64,000 nt of DNA from Trichosphaerium sp. ATCC 40318 (Eukaryota > Discosea > Flabellinia > Trichosidae). The translations under genes and the position numbers were made by a program. Below the pieces are notes generated by a model that saw only the letters and a program-made list of their open reading frames with translations, was not told where the DNA came from and ran no database searches. Each line of letters opens with the position of its first letter. The stretch's first letter is position 1. Where the stretch lies: positions 124,001 through 188,000 of the forward strand of contig JALMLS010000311.1 of the NCBI GenBank assembly GCA_038496445.1, in the 5' to 3' direction. Positions 1-11,700 of the stretch are shown in pieces.

Positions 1-47
1 TTAAAGTCAACGAACTTCCTTGATTAAAATAAAAGTTACAACTCACA

Positions 48-1330
48 ATGAAGACCTTGGTTGTTTTTGTTCTGTTTTTCGCTCTAGTATTAGCTCATGG
101 TTCCTGTGAAGATGACCATTGCGAAAAAGAGCAAGTAAGTGACACGTATTACTTAGATTCTTTAAAGAAGCTCGAATCGCGTGAGTATTTGATGCTAGGT
201 TCCGCTGTTGGTATGTTTTTTACAAATTTTTAAAATAATTACCGTATTGACACGTGTACAGGGACAATAGATCATTTCATATTTCCAGAAGGTAAAAGTA
301 ATGAAATGTCTATATTAGAGGCGGTAGAATATACGTTAGGTGCGTAATAAACCATTTACAGTTGACATTAACTTTCAACAAATAGAGCGACAAATCTCAG
401 TCTTGCCGAAAGGTGCACTATAACTTTCATCAATCCATTTTATAGTAACAATGTAAAGGGATGATAGACAGTTCGAATGTGCTCATGGTTGGATCCAATA
501 TGGGTGCTTCTGCTAGGTATCTGTCAAGGAAATATGATTGTTTTGTCACTTGTTACCACGGATCGAAGAAGCACAACAAGTATCATAAGCTAATGTCAGA
601 ACTTTCATTTGCTGGGCGTAGTGGTGGAGAAGTAAGGAAATCTATCAAGTCACGTGCTTGTAAATAACGGTTATGGATATAGGTCGTGCGGTGTGATGTT
701 TCGAAACCACCATTGCCAAGCGATGATGACCAATTCTCTTTGGCTTTTGCAAATGATGTAGGCGGTCATTTAACAGTAGAAGACAAGCTAGCTTTTTTCA
801 AAGAAATACACAGGTATACGAAAATCTTCTGAAGAAGATGTTAACTATTGATTGTAGAAGCATTGCACAGAATGGTATTTAGGATGTTTAGATTTATAGA
901 GACTAATGTACCAAAGGATATTTGCTCATGACTGATTTTCATGAAACTGCGGTTGACCATGCTCATGATGCTGAGTTTATGAAGCACATGATTACTTTTG
1001 GAGAACAAAAAAAGTTGCTTGAGGAGGCCGGTAGGTTACAGAACTTTTGGTGCGTAATTACTTACATAAATTGTACAGGTTTCGAAGACGTAAAGAAATA
1101 TACGGTGCAAACAGCTGATGATTTGGAAAGTTTTGAAAGGGTTCTAAAGGGTGCGGACACCTTCACGTTCCATTGCATCTAATGTTTGATATAAAGAACT
1201 CAAGAGTGGTACTTCATGTCACGTTTTGAGGGAGACGCTTAACAAACGTGAAAGAGATACATTGAGAACAGGCAAACTTTACTTACGTAGTCCTATCCGT
1301 TCTTACGTTATTTTTAGATATACAAGATAA
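48..1330 (+). CDS. Putative SAM-dependent methyltransferase with N-terminal signal peptide, multi-exon
   Basis: The first exon (ATG at 48) begins with a clear hydrophobic signal sequence (MKTLVVFVLFFALVLA) followed by an acidic stretch. Later exons read like a class I methyltransferase: a glycine-rich SAM loop near 481 (VLMVGSNMGASARYLS), a stretch near 736 (SLAFANDVGGHLTVEDKLAF) resembling the post-II/acidic region of phosphoethanolamine and sarcosine-type N-methyltransferases, then LMTDFHE near 924 and a C-terminal GFEDVKKYTVQ near 1079. Short GT-AG introns can be placed between these (for example 1039-1077). The exon chain between 230 and 900 is not fully resolved and in-frame stops are close by, so this may be a decaying copy. 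The end at 1330 is the stop of the last plausible exon. Family assignment is an inference from motif order; substrate is unknown. A signal peptide on such an enzyme is unusual. Confidence 0.5.
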
Positions 1331-1710
1331 ACAGTTCTTGTTGGAACATGATATAATAGAGTGGATTATGTGGACAGCAAAGAAACCAGGACGTTGGTAA
1401 AATGTGTAAGGTAAATATAGCTTGAACAAAACCGAACTTGTGAAGTTAATAAATTATCAATGTTTGACCCTGCAATCGATTAACTGCATCATGAGTACCA
1501 CCAACTTAAGACGCTTTTATACAACAAAAAGAATTTGTGCTTAAACATTGTACTCAAGCACCTGTTGGACAGCATTGTAGTGCACACCACGTGATTTTCC
1601 AATTTGTATCAACATTCGAGTTAACGTCCCACAACTTTCCAGTTTAAATCTGGTATTGGCTTATTACGACAGCTATGTACAAAAATTTATTCTCTGGGTT
1701 TTTTTATAAA
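1331..1710. other. Intergenic gap without recognisable gene
   Basis: This stretch lies between the plus-strand methyltransferase-like gene and the 3' end of the minus-strand MRNIP homologue. I see no long reading frame with protein-like composition and no RNA gene. It probably holds the 3' untranslated ends of two convergent genes. Confidence 0.4.
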
Positions 1711-2841
1711 TCAAGGGCCATCTGGTAGTGACATTACAAGAGCTGTATTAACAAAAAGTTAATGTCACAATAAAGTACTGAAAACAAAAGCTATCGTACC
1801 AATTTCGGACTCTTCTTTACCATCTCCTTCTGCTAAGTCCATGAAAGAACCAAAAACTCCACCATCTTCAATAGCATCAACATCTAGAGGTTTCTCTGGC
1901 TCTTCTGGTTCTTCAACAAACTGCATCCAGCTGTTATTTGTTTTGCTCGCCACAGGTATTTTAGGTTTTTCAATAGGTGCAGGTGGTTTGACCTTAACAG
2001 GAGCTTTGAAATTCTTCCAAGCACCAGTTTTTGTAACGGTTTTTGTGACTTGTGGTTTTGGCTTTGTCAATGGACGTTGTGTCGTATATCTACTGTTACT
2101 AGCGACTGGAGGAGCTCTTATTGGAGCTCTTATTGGTGCTGTTTGTGTTTTATAATTGTTGGATGACGTTGGTTTCGAATAAGGAGGCTTTGATTTTGGC
2201 ATGACTTTTTGCTTTTTGGCAACACGTGGTTGAGTTGTTGTTCTTGTTCTCTTTTGTCCTTTTTTGTTCCATCTTGATTTATTCTTGTTTATAATACTAA
2301 CGTCATCTGGCAGCATTGTAACAAAGCTATCATCCTCAGGTAATACCTTGTTATGACGTAAGAATTGAAACGTGAAAAAACAGTATTGTTACAAAACCTG
2401 CCTCTTTCTCTTTTACTTGTGGCTTTTTTTCAATATACTTGCTCCATTTGTTTATCTTTGGTGCTTCCGGTTTTGTAGACGTTGATTGATTTTGTGTAGG
2501 CACTGGTCTAGGTTCGTTTTGTTTTCTGATTTTGGCGGTTTAGCGTTAAAAAGCTGTCAAGTCATAATTCACCTCTCTTCGCGCTCTAGTGTTGCTGCGT
2601 TGGTAGCTTCTTGCTGCATACCACGGTTCATACTTAATTCTTGGCATAAAGGCCTCAAATCTTTGGCTCTGTGGGCTTTACCATACACCTACGCGTATGA
2701 GAGTATTTTGTGTTGTTTTTGTACCTTTTTTACTGATTGTTTTGAGTGACATATTCGGCACTGCCATTTATTGCTCTTCTTCTTCTGTTGGACCTGGAAT
2801 TGGCCACAGGAATAACATGAATAAATATGATATTCAGGCAT
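1711..2841 (-). CDS. MRNIP: MRNIP-like protein (MRN complex-interacting protein homologue)
   Basis: Read on the minus strand from ATG 2841, the product opens with MPEYHIYSCYSCGQFQVQQ, then KWQCRICHSKQSVKK. This is the paired CxxC zinc-finger module of MRNIP (UPF0544), whose human member binds the MRE11-RAD50-NBS1 complex and supports DNA double-strand break signalling. A 36-base intron then joins to VYGKAHRAKDLRPLCQELSM, matching the conserved segment after the finger, and the next exon has NKWSKYIEKK, the counterpart of the family's W-x-K-Y-L-E motif. The rest (about 2316-1765) is a basic Pro/Lys/Thr-rich tail with acidic clusters, typically disordered. At least four GT-AG introns of 36 to 57 bases are visible. 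The last exon ends ALVMSLPDGP and stop at 1711. The neighbouring TTC33 homologue starts 107 bases away in the opposite direction. Identity is inferred from several motifs in the right order. Confidence 0.8.
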
Positions 2842-2948
2842 ACTACAGCACAGTTCTACATGCGTGTACCGTTAAAGCGTTGCGGTGTTCGCGTAAACCG
2901 TTGGCTAAGCAGCTGTTTGGCGATAACTTAAGAAGAAACCGGATTGAC
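2842..2948. promoter_or_regulatory. Short bidirectional promoter region between MRNIP and TTC33 homologues
   Basis: Only 107 bases separate the start codon of the minus-strand MRNIP homologue (2841) from that of the plus-strand TTC33 homologue (2949), so both promoters must lie here or overlap the first exons. No TATA box is visible. Confidence 0.45.
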
Positions 2949-3848
2949 ATGGCACTACTGATGAAGGGCAAAGTACAGTTCTCTTTGAGCACTAAACGGA
3001 AGAAATTGGCTCCTTCTTCCTTATTTGACGTAGCAGATGAGCCTGAGGTACAACCTGTAACGAAAAAGCCAAAAATATTACTGGAAGATTCTATTGCGCG
3101 TAGTAAACGTATTGAGGTACCTTTTACCGTTTTTTAAATAATGAAATTCTAAACCAACAAGAAAGAAGCGCTCTTCTACGTAGAACGAGAGGAATGGAAC
3201 ACTGCTCTTGGTAAAATACAAGAAGCGATAGCTTATCATCCCATGTGGGCACGTTTACATGAAGAAAAAGCTCAAAGTGCGTCGACAGCCTTATTTCTGA
3301 CTAGCAATAACGCTTGCATAGTTTTGATGCAATTGGACGAGTTATTTCTTGCAATTCAGTCTGCGCACAAAGCAACATCTATAGATCCTAAATGGTATCC
3401 CGGTTTCCTTACTTTGGTACGTTGTAATACTTCTAACACGTGCAATTATAAAAAGAACTAAATAGGGGAGATGTCAAGCAAATTTCGGTGAACTTGATCT
3501 CGGTCTTGAGTCTCTACTACAAGCGAAAAAATTATCACCAGAGAACGCAGAGATTGACCAAGATATACAATGGTTAAAAGATTTGATAAAAAAGCAACGT
3601 CAACTCGAAGCAGATCCCAACATTAGGATAGAACGGTACGTCAAAATGGCTTAGAATAATTAAGTCTTACTTGCTTTAGTGGAGTTGTTATTGATGTAAC
3701 TGTAAAAGAAGCTACACCATCAATGTCGGATATACTATCACAAACTATTAAAAAAGAAGCAGAGAATGCTGGGACGTGTGTAAAGGATGTTGATATGGAG
3801 GACGCTCCTCCAACATTCAAGAAAGATGCCTTTTTTCAAGGTGATTAA
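2949..3848 (+). CDS. TTC33: TTC33-like tetratricopeptide repeat protein
   Basis: The N-terminal exon encodes a basic stretch (SLSTKRKKLAPSSLFDVADE). After a 45-base intron come TPR helices: EKEALFYVEREEWNTALGKI, MWARLHEEKAQ, VLMQLDELFLAIQSAHKATS, DPKWYPGFLTL and GRCQANFGELDLGLESLLQA. This is the same arrangement as animal TTC33 (osmosis-responsive factor), including its length class, the small number of TPRs and a post-TPR helix rich in Lys/Gln. Five exons joined by GT-AG introns (GTACCT, GTGCGT, GTACGT and GTACGT donors) give a continuous frame ending DAFFQGD and a stop at 3848. TTC33 has no well-defined biochemical role; TPRs suggest protein binding. It is divergently paired with the MRNIP homologue. 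Confidence 0.75.
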
Positions 3849-4030
3849 TTGTAATTTGTAAAAGACAGAGCCAATGGCGGCCATTTTTATTTGTTGTTTG
3901 TACTGTAACGTAATTTATGTCGGATTTTTATTGCTCTGCGTGCGAACTTGTCCACAGGTCAATACTATTGACTATAATATGAGACTAATATTGACTCTTT
4001 TCAGTGATTGAAAATAAATTCACTTGAGCA

Positions 4031-5281
4031 ATGATTGATAATTGGGTCTTAAAATATAAAACTATCGCAATGGGCAACACATTTGACACTAGTTCGTTTA
4101 CGAAGTGCTGGAGTAAACCAGAGAAAACAGGAAAGAGGAAGAGAGATACATCAGCTCCCGAAGAGAGTCCAAAGCCAACAAAGAAGGCTAAGGTTGGAGA
4201 AAAGGAAACCAAGGACGAAGAAAAAGCAACAGGCCAAGAAGTAAAGCTCAAAACCAAGGCGGCAAAAAAGAAATCTGTTAAACCTGAAGTTGTCACTCCA
4301 GATACCAAAAAGGCCACCAAGACTAAGAAAGTAGGCAAGGCTTCTTCGCCACAAAAGAGTGCTGTACCTGATCGAAAATCCAAAAATCTATCAGCACTTT
4401 TTAAAAAGGGTCTCAAAGATCTTGATGCACCTGGTGCATTCAAAGTACCAAATCCAGTAATTCGAAGACCATCTGTACTCCAACAGAAGAGCGATGCAAG
4501 TAGTCAGGTTGACTCTGTTGCAAACACCAAGGCACCAAAGAATGCCTCAACCGAAGAAAGACGCCCAACTGTCACTGAACAACCTAAAGCATCTAGACCA
4601 ACCAGACGAAGATCAACGAGTTTCCTAAAGAGAAACGAAGTTCAGCAACCACAAGAAACTGGTGAAAAAGTTGCCGAGACTGAAAAGATTCGTAAAGAAA
4701 AGCTGAAACAAAAACTACAAAAAGAGTTAGAAAGCTTCAAACTCTTTGAACCAACAATCGAAATCCCTAACACGGGTAAAGATTATGGTAAAGCTTTTGA
4801 AGCAAGACAAGCAATGGCAGCTCGAAAGTTCGAATCACATGAGAAAGAAGCGGAGCCAAGAAAGAAGTACAACGATACTGAAAGTGAAGATGAACCAGTA
4901 CCAATGCATTGGTCTCAGGACTCTACACCTGTAGAATCCCTCGAAGCTGTTGAATCAATAAAAGAAACCATTGACACTGAAGATAACATGATATGCTCCA
5001 AAGAAAACATCGCTTTAACACAGTCACATCTCCACAAAAATAGTAAGTTTACATTCTAAAGATTCTTACTAATGCTTTCGTGCTTAGTGCCATTAGACCG
5101 CCTGTTTACATTGTTTATGACAAAAAACAGAATCCACAAAAGGCTTTGTGAGTTACTTGATGATCCTGGGAAATTCGTAGATTGTGCTGAAGAACACGAT
5201 GTAATGTTTTGTTTGACCATGATCCTTGAAACATTGGCACCAAGTAAACTTGGTGGAGTAGCGGTAGTTGAAGCACAATAA
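4031..5281 (+). CDS. Unrecognised Lys/Ser-rich, largely disordered protein
   Basis: A long first exon encodes a highly charged low-complexity protein: alternating Lys, Glu, Pro, Ser and Thr with nuclear-signal-like clusters (PTKKAKVGEKETKDEEKA, KLKTKAAKKKS, RPTRRRSTSFLKR) and a probable helix around 4690-4740 (EKIRKEKLKQKLQKELESF). A 45-base intron (5043-5087, donor GTAAGT, branch-like TTACTAAT) joins to a short hydrophobic C-terminal exon, MPLDRLFTLFMTKNRIHKRL then LCELLDDPGKFVDCAEEHDV, ending at stop 5281. ATG 4073 (MGNTFDTSSF) is an equally good start. I do not recognise the family; composition suggests a nuclear, chromatin- or microtubule-associated protein, which is only an inference. 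Confidence 0.7.
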
Positions 5282-5702
5282 TTTGTTCCTTCGAACACTT
5301 GACAATAGCATGTTGGCTTGCCCATATACGTTTGTTTTAATCTCCAAGTCAAAAGTTTTTGGTCGCAAGAGCAAAATGATTCATTGACTTCATTAAAATA
5401 AACTTGTTTACAAAATCTTGCAACTTATTTAATTTACTACCTACACTTGTAAGTAATAATGTGTTTTATTGTGATTTGTAGGTACAACAGTGTTTGAAAT
5501 ACCGAATGTCAGAACTTTTTTTTAAGTGACCGCACGTGACCAAATTTTTCAATGTGAGCGCACTAACATGGTAGTTACAACGTTTTCAATTCAATTTTAG
5601 CTTACTACAATAGGACCAGCAACAAAAACGCGCTCACTTCGCGCGAATAAGTGAAGGCGAGGCAGAAATTCCTTGGAGTGTTTTTTTGGAACGTATAACG
5701 GT
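5282..5702. other. Intergenic region with polyadenylation-like signals
   Basis: This gap separates two plus-strand genes. It contains an AATAAA-type signal near 5395 that could end the upstream transcript, a T-run near 5517-5524 and otherwise no protein-like frame. Confidence 0.4.
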
Positions 5703-7615
5703 ATGAGACGCCTAAAAACTTTTCTTAATAAGTATCGCATAAAGTCTACACAACCTGATCTCGCGCATAAAATACGCCATCATGGCGCTTCACCATCAAC
5801 AGTAGATTACGATACGTTTGTATCCTTGATAAAGCACGTGGAAAATGCCGGTAACGGTGAAAACAAGGTGAGCCTTTTTTGGGAAACTTGCTAGCGTACA
5901 ACTAACTTGTTTGTTGTCAAGACGTTTGACACAACGTCCTCTCAAGTACGGTAATTGATTAAACTCCATCTTGACATAAAATATAGCGTGTAAAGACATT
6001 AGAAGCTAGACTTGATAATGCTGCAAACGCCAGAGAAGAGGTGTAAAAATTGTTCGTACTTTAACTTACATTTGTAGCTTCTTCAACAAATTTCAAGTCA
6101 CGTGCGGACAGAGGAAGAATTGAAAAAGAAACTACGTCGTTTATCAAGAGATAATGAAGGTTGGGATAAAGCAAGCCAAGAAGTAGAGGAACTTAAACAT
6201 GAGTTGCAAGAAGCAAGTTTTGCCCGTTAAACATAGAAATATGTAAGCTAAAGACTATGTAGTTGAAGAGAAACAAAGAAGACCAAGACCGAGAACTGAA
6301 GCAAGCTACCGGTTAGTATAAACTTACATACTTTTTTCTCGATGTTTGTTGAAGTTAACTTTCCTCTAGACAAAGTCGATAACTTGAATAAATTACTTTC
6401 GGAAAAGGTACTTCAAAACCTTATGATTTTATAAGCAATATTGTGACTCGAATTTGAGCTTCGGTCTCTGAATGATGCAAGAGACGAACTTGTAAAAACA
6501 CAGATCGATTTACGCAAAGCTAAAAACTCATCAACACCAAGAAGAACAGAACAGCAAGTGACAAGAAACGAAAACACAATGGAAGTAAGTTGACCTTTAA
6601 TGAAAATCTGACTCTATTATTTTTTTTTAACGCAGTTTTACTAGGCAACGAATAAAGTATTCAAACAAAAAATAATTGGACTCATTGCTGCGCACGTTCT
6701 TTTTGTATTATAGATAACCCATTTAATTTTTAACATGTATACTTTAGAAATGATAGGTAAGAGTTTATAAATTCAAAAAAAATGATTGTTCACAAAGTAA
6801 GGCTTCGTGATCACTTGCACGATGAGACAACAAAATATAAAGAAAAACTACAAGTAGCTCGAAAGGAGATAGAAACTCTTAAAACTCAACAGGTCTCAAA
6901 ACAAGAGATATCTAACGGTATACCCACGATAGATGTACAACATGTTGCAACAACAAATGAAAAAATTGAAGACGATAAAATTGTAGAATCACCTGACAGC
7001 GTAGTCATTGATTTGGAAAAACCAGAAGAACTTGAGAATAGTATGTTCAAAAAAAACTTTGTTCACGTGATTTATTCGTTTTTTAGATGACAATTCAAAG
7101 CCTAATGATCGCAATAGTTTGGTATGTTTTACCATCAAACAATACAATTTTTTTTTCGTCTAACGAAGGAATAGGTAACAAGTGGTGGCGCAGCACGGTT
7201 TCTACGTACAAAACTTTTCTTCTTTTAACTTTTTTCTATTCACATGTTTTTTTTTTGAATGCTGAAACCATTTCAAGGTCGAACAGAAGCTAAACCATCT
7301 AAAAAACGCTTGACATTAACATCTTCAACCAATGATAGTGATAAATTTGATGGTAGCTTGCAAGAATCGATGGAGTTTGTAGACAGCATGAAACTGGCAA
7401 GCGCACTTGAACCTTTCTTTCTACTCTTGGCTTGCTTCGTTAATAAACAGTAATATTAGGAGTTTGATTATGAAAGAAATAAAACAGATACACCCTATGC
7501 CAGGACAAGGAGGGTCCCTTATAGACCCAACAACCGAATGTCAAAAGCAAGCGAAAAAACACCATTAATACGTAAAAAACGGGGAGAAGAATCAGAAGAT
7601 TCAACAGGTTTGTAA
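5703..7615 (+). CDS. Unrecognised multi-exon coiled-coil protein
   Basis: The first exon reads MRRLKTFLNKYRIKSTQPDL and continues with a conserved-looking block up to 5867. Later short exons encode charged heptad-like sequence: VKTLEARLDNAANAREE, HVRTEEELKKKLRRLSRDNE, EELKHELQEASFAR, KVDNLNKLLSEK, SLNDARDELVKTQIDLRK and ETTKYKEKLQVARKEIETL. The C-terminal part is polar, with acidic then basic clusters, ending near KKRGEESEDSTGL at stop 7615. The many introns are 36 to 60 bases; one near 7398-7476 would need a GC-AG donor (GCAAGC), and the stretch 6590-6780 is poorly resolved. The pattern suggests a cytoskeletal or centrosomal scaffold. No family was recognised; start and exon chain are provisional. 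Confidence 0.55.
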
Positions 7616-7974
7616 CTGACACATCTCAAAATCACTAACCTGATTGTTCGATAGGATGTCGGGTACACATGTGTTGCTGTTATTGTGGTTGTAAATCGTG
7701 CTGTTGTAATAGTTGCACTATCCTTTAAGATCAAAATGTCCAAATAAAATTAATAAAAAAACCAAAATATCGCATTGACTTCGTGCCAGTTCCTCCGTTA
7801 ATTTTCCCGCATTTTCTGCCTCTTAGAGACCACGGATAGAGTCATAATTTACACTAGTACTTAGCGCAGTCTTTGAGTGGATGTATGTTCCGCGGAAAGC
7901 AGTGAAAAGAAAAAAAGTAGTCCAACGGTCGTCAACAAACTTGCATACATCCAAACCGTGCATAGGGCACTCGC

Positions 7975-8604
7975 AATGGGAAGGAAGACCAAAAAGGCTC
8001 CAAAAACCGTCGAAGGTGTCACACTCAAGCGTAAGACTTCACTCGTAGGCGTAGCTAAGCGTGATATACTCGCATTTAACCCTACACCGTTTCAACTATC
8101 TGTTTACCATCTGGCACAACACATACCAGCAGGTGAGCAACATTAAACCGTCTGGTAGACCCAAACCTCCTTTTTAAACGCTACAAACCTATTTACACGT
8201 CCGTTATCGCTTTACAATACACTGATTTCAAAATTAAAGGTACTGTCAGCACATATGGTCAAGTGGCATCTCTGTTAAAGTCTAGTCCTCGGGCTGTAGG
8301 TCAAGCGCTTCGAAGAAACCCGTTTGCACCAACGTACGTCCACTATATTGCCCATACAGCTCTAACGTTTGAAAGCGTACCGTGCCATCGAGTTGTTGCA
8401 GCTGGAGGCAAGATGGGTGGATTTACTGGGAAGACAAGTGGTCCAACGATAGAGAAAAAAATACGATTACTTCGTGAAGAAGGAGTGGAATTTACAGAGC
8501 AAGGGGAAGTTGAAAATAATGCAATATCTCCCGAATGCTTGATATCACGTGAATCCTTAATTATACACGCAAACAAACCAGTAGTCATCACCAACGTAAA
8601 GTAA
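7975..8604 (+). CDS. MGMT: Methylated-DNA-protein cysteine methyltransferase (MGMT / Ogt type)
   Basis: This suicide repair enzyme transfers the alkyl group from O6-alkylguanine to its own cysteine. The protein opens MGRKTKKAPKTVEGVTLKRK, and the methyltransferase domain starts with FNPTPFQLSVYHLAQHIPAG, spliced over a 107-base intron (8133-8239) to TVSTYGQVASLLKSSPRAVG. A second intron (8334-8375, donor GTACGT) joins to the catalytic VPCHRVVAAGGKMGGFTG, with the acceptor Cys in PCHRVV, the helix-turn-helix arginine (RAVG) and the asparagine hinge all present. The C-terminus (about 8440-8604) is the usual short tail. There is no N-terminal ribonuclease-like domain, as in short eukaryotic MGMTs. 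ATG 7975 is the only in-frame ATG that leaves the domain intact. The gene looks functional. Confidence 0.9.
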
Positions 8605-8772
8605 AACTACCTATGGGTATTTAGCGGCTAAATACAGCCGTTAACTGTTCAGAGATAAAATCAGTACAATAAAAAAACATTTTGTTATCTTTAACTTTCT
8701 TTTATTTACTTTTTTACAATTTGTACTGTTGCACATAATAACGTATAATGCTACCGCAGCGAGGTTTTACTC
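8605..8772. terminator. Shared 3' region between convergent genes
   Basis: The MGMT gene ends at 8604 and the minus-strand AGAP-like gene ends at 8773, so their transcripts terminate within about 170 bases of each other. The segment holds an imperfect inverted repeat near 8620-8642 (AGCGGCT ... CAGCCGT) and an AATAAA-like stretch near 8668. Function is inferred from position only. Confidence 0.35.
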
Positions 8773-11700
8773 TTAAGGTTTTCGTGCTTCAACAAGGGCA
8801 CTCTTAATCTTAGATACCCTAAAAAGAAATATTTAGATTATAATCAATAAAAAACTTGAACGCACCAGTTGTGATAAGATTCTTCATGGCTCATATTAAA
8901 AACATACTTAGCCACAGGCTTTCTCAGTGTTTTTAACATAAACAAGAAGTTATCAACACCTTCACTCTTTTCATCCAAGGTGTACTTCCTAAAAGAAAAT
9001 ATGTAAGCCACTCAATCCAGCAACACGTGGCAATCCAAAAAGTATTGCAAATTCATTCTTTAAAACGTACAAAGGTTCCATTATTGTAGCTCTTAGTTCA
9101 AGGCGATGTTTTACACTTAATTTCTGTTTCCCTCCTTTAGTGGAACAAACCAGAATACAATCAGAGAAGACGTATACAGTCCTCTCTTTTAAGTGAGCTT
9201 TAGAGCTCGAGGCAACAGCTACAAGTACTTGACCGCTCTAATAGAACAAGTGAGTATAATGAATGACACGAAGAAGACTATTAAAGACTTACAGTGATGA
9301 ATATACGACTATGATTGTCTAAAGGATTGAACCTCTTAAAAAGCGGTTTCAAAGACTTTAGCTTTTTAAGATTGGCATCTCTGTCAACAGTTTTCCATAA
9401 AGGTACAAACTTTTTTGCTTCAATAACAGTTTGTTGTAATGGCTGAGGAGGAACTAAAGACAAAAAATATTAACACTTAAATGTCACGTGACTATTGGGA
9501 GTTAACTTACGTCCTTGTATAGGCATGGCATATTGAACATGTTGCTGTTGAACTTGTTGAACATGAACTGGTTGATGTTGGTGTACAGGAAACGAGTATG
9601 ATTGCGACATGCGTTGAGCTATTGGTTGTCCAACACTGATTTGGTTACTTCGAGATTGAGGAAACGTTTTTGTAGCATCTGCCATTGAGACATATTGTGG
9701 CTGTACATTACCTTTCCCTGCAGCTAAAATGTTAATTAAAATCACTACAAACTTGACGATTCCGTTACGTACGTGGCATTTGTTTGACAGGTTTGTGGAC
9801 AGGTGGGATTTGGTCTGAGTACGTTCTCGAGTGAAAAGATACTCTTGGGTTACCAGCAGCACTTGTTTTATAAGTCATTTGTAGAGGTGCGCATTGACCT
9901 TTAGAGAACAGTTGGTCGTCTAATTGTATAGGTTCCTCTTCTGGTAGAGGAGGTAGTGTATGAGTATCCATACGAGGTGTACTAACTGCAATATCATCTA
10001 ATGACTGACTACTCTCGCTAACAGAATAGCAAGTATTTGGCTTAGCCCTTGGACTTCTAAGTCGAACAAGTTCTGGTCCTGGGAAAGCTATTGCGAGGTT
10101 CAAGTCATTTCTTGGTGTGATTGTAAAGTCTGGTCGAGGCATTCCGTTAAACTTCGACTTAAGACTTGGTTTAGGACTTCTACGATTTTGTTTGGGACTT
10201 CTACGATTTTGCTTAGGACTTCCACGTGTTGAGCTTAGTGGAGAATCGGATATTGATCTTGCTGAGTAGTTTCCTGAGCTTGTTCTAGAGAAAGACAAGT
10301 TTGTTGATGTACTACATGATCTTGAACTATTTGTAGATGTACTCCTTGATACGGAGCTGTCTTCAAAATCAAATACTTCACTAATGCATTTCTCAGCATC
10401 GGTTGACTTGTACTTGCTAAAAAAAGAAGTTAACGTCACAAAAATATTTCAGAGTTAAAAAATATTTTTCTAATCGTTTTGTAAAGCTCACCTTGCTATT
10501 TGAAGGGGAGATAGACCATTTGCACTAACAACATCCAAATTCGCTCCATTTAATATCAAGTATTGGATTACAAGAGAGCGGTTGAAAAGAGTTGCAGCTG
10601 TAATTGGGTATTCACCTTTTGACCCAAATCGATGATTAACACAATCACCTACCTATCGAAGAAATATTAGATTACTCAGCTCCTCAGCACTCATAGTTAT
10701 ACCTCGGCAACACATTGAACTACTCCGAGTAAATCACCTGTTTCTACAGCATCTTTGAGGCCATCATAAACAGCTTCTTTTGTAGCATAACGTTTCCTAA
10801 ATAGGAAGTTAGAAAATAAAAAAAGAGATGTTAACCGGAAGAGCCCGGGCTCCTCTTCAACTTCAAAACAACTTACTTTAGGTATCTTCTGTTCATGTAC
10901 TTATCTTCGATAAACAATCTTTTTGCAGTTCGGGATGCGTCAGTATCGATCTATGTTCACGTGAGCATGACGTGATATTTTTTTTTCAATACCAAAAAGA
11001 TGCTAGCACGTACCATACCCAACCCAATAGCACCCCAAATATCGTTAGATTTTGTGTTACCTATAGCCATAATAACCTGTAAACGATTATTAATTATTTG
11101 ATCAATTTCGAAGGCTGTTGTGGCTAAAAATACAAAGAAGAAGAAAAAAAAATGTACATTTTACACGTACCTCAACAATAGATGGAGGAAATAAATCAAT
11201 TGCAAAAGACTTTACTCTTGAAACACCCAATGTTCTATGAATACTTGCACATTGTACACACAAACATATGCATTTATTCATACTAACCCAAGCAGGATCT
11301 AAATAAAAAACGACCATTAAAACACCATAAAACACAAGGTACTTGCGCTAAAAAAAAACAGTACTGCTTGCAACACTTACCAGCTTGACCGCAATCAGCA
11401 CATTTACAGTTATTACTACGAAGCTTTTTGATTGTAAAACCACTCAACTCTGCATCCTATTTTATTATCCAAGTAAGTAAGTAAAGCCGAAGAGAAATAG
11501 ACGAACGGCGGCCCGTAAGTTTGTAAATTTAGAAAAATTGAAAAAGAAGAAACCAATAGTTATAAAAATACGTACGTTGTTGAACATGATACGTTTGAGT
11601 GCTTTTACCCATTTTCTCTGATCTTTATAGTTTTCTAGGCGGATATGAATGCGCTTAGAAGGCATTACTACCTCAAAGCTATCTAAAACGAAAAGCGTAA

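Noticed and set aside
1841-2155. 104-codon plus-strand frame antisense to MRNIP
   Set aside because: Complement of the Pro/Lys/Thr-rich tail of the MRNIP homologue; composition is fully explained by that.
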